DNA from: Eubacteriales Family XIII. Incertae Sedis bacterium | Lineage (GTDB): Bacteria > Bacillota > Clostridia > Peptostreptococcales > Anaerovoracaceae | Direction: 5' to 3' | Length of the DNA stretch: 9,533 bases | Assembly (NCBI GenBank): GCA_031257215.1 | Contig: JAIRPC010000155.1 | Location: 1 to 9,533 of the forward strand | Part shown: in pieces, positions 6,433 through 9,533 of the stretch | Position numbering within the stretch: the first letter of the stretch is position 1 | How the letters are laid out: every line of letters begins with the position of its first letter | Position numbers and translations under genes: made by a program | The notes under the pieces: model-generated | What the model was told of the DNA's origin: nothing | The model's input: only the letters and a program-made list of their open reading frames with translations | Database searches by the model: none

Positions 6433-7500
6433 ATGGCGAGATTGACGACGGACAAAATATCATTGGCAGGAGTCTGCTGCGCTCTGCCTGGAGAGGGGCA
6501 TAACATATTCGATATTGGAAGGCCGTATTTCGACGAGGAAACCATCAGGAAAACGACATCGCCCATCGGCGTTGAAACGCTGTTTAGGGCGCCTGATGAC
6601 ATGACGGCCTCCGACATATGCTACAAGGCGGCAGACCGTCTTATTGATGGGCTCGGCTGGGAGCGCGGCGAAATAGGCGCACTGATTTTCATAACACAGA
6701 CACCCGACTACCGCATGCCCGCGACATCCTGTATCCTCGCGGATCGTCTTGGGCTGCCCGAGGGCTGCGTGACGTTCGACATCAACCTGGGCTGTTCGGC
6801 CTTTGTCAACGGTTATTTTCTGGCGGCAAACCTCATAGCCGCAGGCTCATGCGACAAAGCGTTGCTTCTCATTGGCGATACGCTCCGCGAATACGTGTCG
6901 CCAGAGGACAAGGGCCTAACGTTCATCATCAGCGACGGCGGCAGCGCCACCGCATTTGAGCGTTCGAGCGAAAGCCGCCCCACATCGTTCCTCATGAAAA
7001 GCGACGGCTCCGGCTACGGGAACCTCATCATCCCTGCCGGCGCTTCGCGAATGCCATCGGACAGCGGCACATGCGTGCCCACAGACGACGGCTCGGGCAG
7101 CAGGCGCAGCGAGGATGATATGTATATGGATGGCATGGGCGTGTTCACGTTCGCGGTGAAGCAGGTGCCTCTGCTGATCGGCGAGTTGGCCGAGTGCCAC
7201 GGCATATCCAAGGATGCAGTAGACCTCTACCTGTTCCATCAGGCCAACGCGTATATGCTGAAGTATATAGCGAAAAGGGCAGGCGTGCCTATGGACAAGG
7301 TGATGATAAATATTAACAAATATGGTAACACAAATGGTTCTACCATTCCATTCCTGCTTGCCGACCTGTCATCCGAACTGTCCTTGGGCGGCTCCGGCGG
7401 CAAGGAAATAATGATGGCGGGATTTGGCGTCGGGCTTTCATGGGGCGGCGTCTGCATGAACTTCGGCGGGATGGATTTCGCGGAGATAATAAATGTTTGA
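6433..7500 (+). CDS. KAS III-like (FabH-related) 3-oxoacyl-ACP synthase
   Basis: A 355-residue thiolase-fold condensing enzyme; housekeeping FabH is about 320 aa. Catalytic C121 lies in INLGCSAFVNG, H269 in LFHQAN and N299 in YGNTNGSTIP, so the Cys-His-Asn triad is intact and Claisen condensation is expected. The extra length lies mainly in a Ser/Gly/Asp-rich segment around residues 180-235, between the active Cys and His. GAGGAG (6421-6426) precedes the ATG by six bases. Normal FabH joins acetyl-CoA to malonyl-ACP. The divergent length and NTNGST instead of the common NTSAAS suggest a specialised enzyme. In tetronate pathways FabH-like enzymes act with FkbH and ACP, and in glycan loci related ones build short hydroxyacyl groups. 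Which applies here is open. Followed after 12 bases by the FkbH gene. Confidence 0.87.
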   Translation: MARLTTDKISLAGVCCALPGEGHNIFDIGRPYFDEETIRKTTSPIGVETLFRAPDDMTASDICYKAADRLIDGLGWERGEIGALIFITQTPDYRMPATSCILADRLGLPEGCVTFDINLGCSAFVNGYFLAANLIAAGSCDKALLLIGDTLREYVSPEDKGLTFIISDGGSATAFERSSESRPTSFLMKSDGSGYGNLIIPAGASRMPSDSGTCVPTDDGSGSRRSEDDMYMDGMGVFTFAVKQVPLLIGELAECHGISKDAVDLYLFHQANAYMLKYIAKRAGVPMDKVMININKYGNTNGSTIPFLLADLSSELSLGGSGGKEIMMAGFGVGLSWGGVCMNFGGMDFAEIINV

Positions 7501-7512
7501 GGTGCGGGCACA

Positions 7513-9237
7513 GTGAAGGACTACCGAGAGCTGAGAAAAAATCTAAAAAAGGATTACGGCGCGTTCCCGAAGGTGAAAATCGCGCTCCTGTCCACCCAGG
7601 CAGCACAGTACCCCGCCCAGGCACTTCGCGCTGCGGCATACGAATACAGGCTCGACGCGGATATATATGAAGCCCCGTTTGACAGGATTGAAGAGGAAAC
7701 GCGGGACACCGCCTCTGGCCTGTATGCGTTTGAACCAGATATCGCGGTCATCCTGCCCGTCGCGGAAAACGTGCGCGGCAGGTACTATAGCTTGGCGCCT
7801 GACGCGAGGGGCAGTTTTACGGAGGCCGAGGCAAACCGCCTGCTCGATGCGGCCGGCCGCGTTTCGAGGCAGTCGGGTGCGCATGTTGTCATATGCAGCC
7901 TTGCGGAAATAGACGACGGGATATATGGCAGCTATGCGGCGTCATACCCACTCTCCCTGCTCTCGGTCACGCGTGCTGTCAACAACAGGATCGCCGAGGG
8001 CGCGGCCGCCACGCCGGGGATCGGCCTAGCCGATATCGCCGCGCTTGCGTCGCGCTACGGCACGGCGGATGCGGGCGACGGGCGCATGTACTACCTCTCG
8101 TCCAGCGCGTTTTCCCAGCAATTCCTTTTCGCGGCAATGGACAGGGTGATGTCGTACATAGCCGCCCTGCGCGGCCGTGTCAGGAAATGCCTTGTCACCG
8201 ACCTTGACGGCACGCTCTGGGGCGGCGTTGTCGGGGACATCGGCATGGAAAGCATAGAGGTCGGAGAGATGGGGATGGGCAGGGCGTATTCCGATCTGCA
8301 GGCGTGGATAAAGGAACTGTCGCGCAGGGGCATCGCCGTCTGCGTGTGCAGCAAGAACGACGAGAAGATCGCGAAGGAGCCTTTCCTGTCGCATCCCGGC
8401 ATGAAGCTGTCGCTGGATGATATAGCCGTGTTCAAGGCGAACTGGCAGGACAAGTCCCAGAACCTCCGCGAGATAAAGGAAGCCCTGAACATAGGCTATG
8501 ACAGCATGGTGTTCATCGACGACAACCCGGTGGAGCGCGGGGCGGTCAGGAGCCAGCTTCCAGATGTAGAAGTGCCGGAGCTGCCCGCAGACGCGTCGGG
8601 GTTCCTCGCTTTTTTGCAGGCTGAGAACCTGTTTGAGACAGTGGCCCTGTCCGATGAGGATGCCATGAGGACCGAGATGTACCGCGCGGCGGGCGAACGC
8701 GAAGCGGCGAAGGACAGCGCGGGCAGCCTCGAAGAATATTTGCAGAGCCTAGGCATGGTATGCAAAATAAGCCCTTTCGACAGTTACTCCATACCGCGCG
8801 TGGCGCAGCTCACCCAGCGCACAAACCAGTTCAACCTCCGTACAGTCAGGTATGCGGAAAGCGATATCGAAAAGGCTGCCGCAGATGCCTCATCCATCAC
8901 AATGGCGGTGTCCCTCACAGACGCCTACGGCGACTACGGCATCATAGGCGCGGTGATAATGAAGGAAACGGAAAAGGGCGGGCTGTTCCTCGATACTTGG
9001 CTGATGAGCTGCAGGGCTGTCAAGAGGGGCGTTGAGGAGTTTGTATTCAACAGGATGGCGCAGGCTGCCGCCGAGCAAGGGTACAGCGTTATAGAGGCGG
9101 AGTACGCGCCCACCGAAAAGAACGCGCCCGTGAAAGGCCTGTTGGCGAATATGGGCTTCACCGAGGGTGCTGCGGGGAGATGGGTTTTGAATATAGGCGA
9201 ATACGCGCCGAAGCGTACATATATTGCCGAGGGGTGA
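7513..9237 (+). CDS. FkbH-like HAD-IIIC protein, probable glyceryl-ACP synthase
   Basis: A 574-residue protein with the three parts usual for free-standing FkbH proteins. The N-terminal part (about 1-215) is SGNH-hydrolase-like, including YYLSSSAFSQQF. The HAD-IIIC domain (about 225-370) has the aspartate motif TDLDGTLWGGVVGD (D230, D232), CSKNDE and VFIDDNPVER (D336, D337). The C-terminal part (about 410-574) is GNAT-like, with TQRTNQFNLRT and DAYGDYGIIG. Characterised FkbH proteins take 1,3-bisphosphoglycerate, remove phosphate and load the glyceryl group on an ACP. The start is GTG 7513 with GAGGTG (7499-7504) eight bases upstream, overlapping the end of the KAS III gene. It sits between a KAS III-like enzyme and a carrier protein, its expected partners. 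The loaded acyl group in this strain is inferred from family; some FkbH homologues in glycan loci may load other three-carbon units. Confidence 0.87.
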   Translation: MKDYRELRKNLKKDYGAFPKVKIALLSTQAAQYPAQALRAAAYEYRLDADIYEAPFDRIEEETRDTASGLYAFEPDIAVILPVAENVRGRYYSLAPDARGSFTEAEANRLLDAAGRVSRQSGAHVVICSLAEIDDGIYGSYAASYPLSLLSVTRAVNNRIAEGAAATPGIGLADIAALASRYGTADAGDGRMYYLSSSAFSQQFLFAAMDRVMSYIAALRGRVRKCLVTDLDGTLWGGVVGDIGMESIEVGEMGMGRAYSDLQAWIKELSRRGIAVCVCSKNDEKIAKEPFLSHPGMKLSLDDIAVFKANWQDKSQNLREIKEALNIGYDSMVFIDDNPVERGAVRSQLPDVEVPELPADASGFLAFLQAENLFETVALSDEDAMRTEMYRAAGEREAAKDSAGSLEEYLQSLGMVCKISPFDSYSIPRVAQLTQRTNQFNLRTVRYAESDIEKAAADASSITMAVSLTDAYGDYGIIGAVIMKETEKGGLFLDTWLMSCRAVKRGVEEFVFNRMAQAAAEQGYSVIEAEYAPTEKNAPVKGLLANMGFTEGAAGRWVLNIGEYAPKRTYIAEG

Positions 9238-9325
9238 CGCGTATCGGCCCGCGACAAAGCCGCCGCGCCAGAGTATGGCGAGGGGAATATATCAGATGTT
9301 TTAGCAATGAATTTTGGAGAAAATA

Positions 9326-9533
9326 ATGGACAGAGAAGAAATATTGTCAAAACTGCAGAGCGTATTCAGGGAATTTTTCGACGACGACACGATCGCCGTG
9401 AACATGGAGACGGTCAGGGACGACATCAAGGGCTGGGACTCGGTGTCCCATATCCAGTTGGTGTTCGAGATAGAGGAAGCGTTTGACGCAGTATTCCCCG
9501 CGGACGAGATACCGAATATGGTTTCGGTCAAAG
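9326..9533 (+). CDS. Acyl carrier protein (second), cut by the window end
   Basis: The first 69 codons of a carrier protein are present. The attachment serine is S39 in IKGWDSVSHIQLVFEIEE, a pattern common in carrier proteins that partner FkbH enzymes. The start is ATG 9326 with GGAGA (9316-9320) five bases upstream. The upstream ATG at 9307 is out of frame. It follows the FkbH gene by 88 bases that hold nothing else recognisable. It is the most likely acceptor of the glyceryl group. The last few residues and the stop lie beyond the window. Confidence 0.88.
   Translation, partial: MDREEILSKLQSVFREFFDDDTIAVNMETVRDDIKGWDSVSHIQLVFEIEEAFDAVFPADEIPNMVSVK

Overview
The window is GC-rich, with AT-rich spacers, and carries genes on the plus strand only. 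The open frames on the minus strand look like shadows. The gene content (oxygen-sensitive 2-hydroxyacyl-CoA dehydratase parts, its ATP-driven activator, and a formate/nitrite-type channel) points to a strictly anaerobic fermenting or amino-acid-degrading bacterium. Frequent ATA and AGG codons in GC-rich DNA would fit Synergistota or a high-GC anaerobic Bacillota, but the sequence alone does not settle the taxon.

Left part (1-4422). A roughly 284-base leader without a convincing gene holds small ATTAATAC repeats and a good sigma70-like promoter only a few bases from the first start codon. Then come a 437-residue HgdB-family dehydratase subunit (285-1598) and a second dehydratase subunit fused in frame to a complete HgdC/BcrA-type activase (1603-3471). 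At the seam of this fusion sits a strong Shine-Dalgarno and an in-frame GTG. The GTG overlaps a TGA in another frame, so it looks like the start of a once-separate gene. A FocA/NirC-family channel follows (3508-4422). Together they suggest ATP-primed dehydration of a 2-hydroxyacyl-CoA plus movement of formate or another small anion.

Right part (4497-9533). After a possible weak terminator and a C/A-rich leader comes a biosynthetic run: an SDR ketoreductase-like enzyme, a NeuD/PglD-like acyltransferase, an acyl carrier protein, a 39-codon relic of an SDR C-terminus, a KAS III-like ketosynthase with an intact Cys-His-Asn triad, an FkbH-like HAD protein, and a second acyl carrier protein cut by the window end. 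FkbH proteins are known to make glyceryl-ACP from 1,3-bisphosphoglycerate. FkbH + ACP + KAS III is the core set of tetronate pathways, and similar sets occur in surface-polysaccharide loci that attach unusual acyl groups to sugars. NeuD/PglD-like proteins favour the sugar-acylation reading, but neither product is proven here. The two carrier proteins differ clearly, suggesting two acyl lines (glyceryl and ketoacyl/hydroxyacyl) that meet at the KAS III or at a transferase outside the window.
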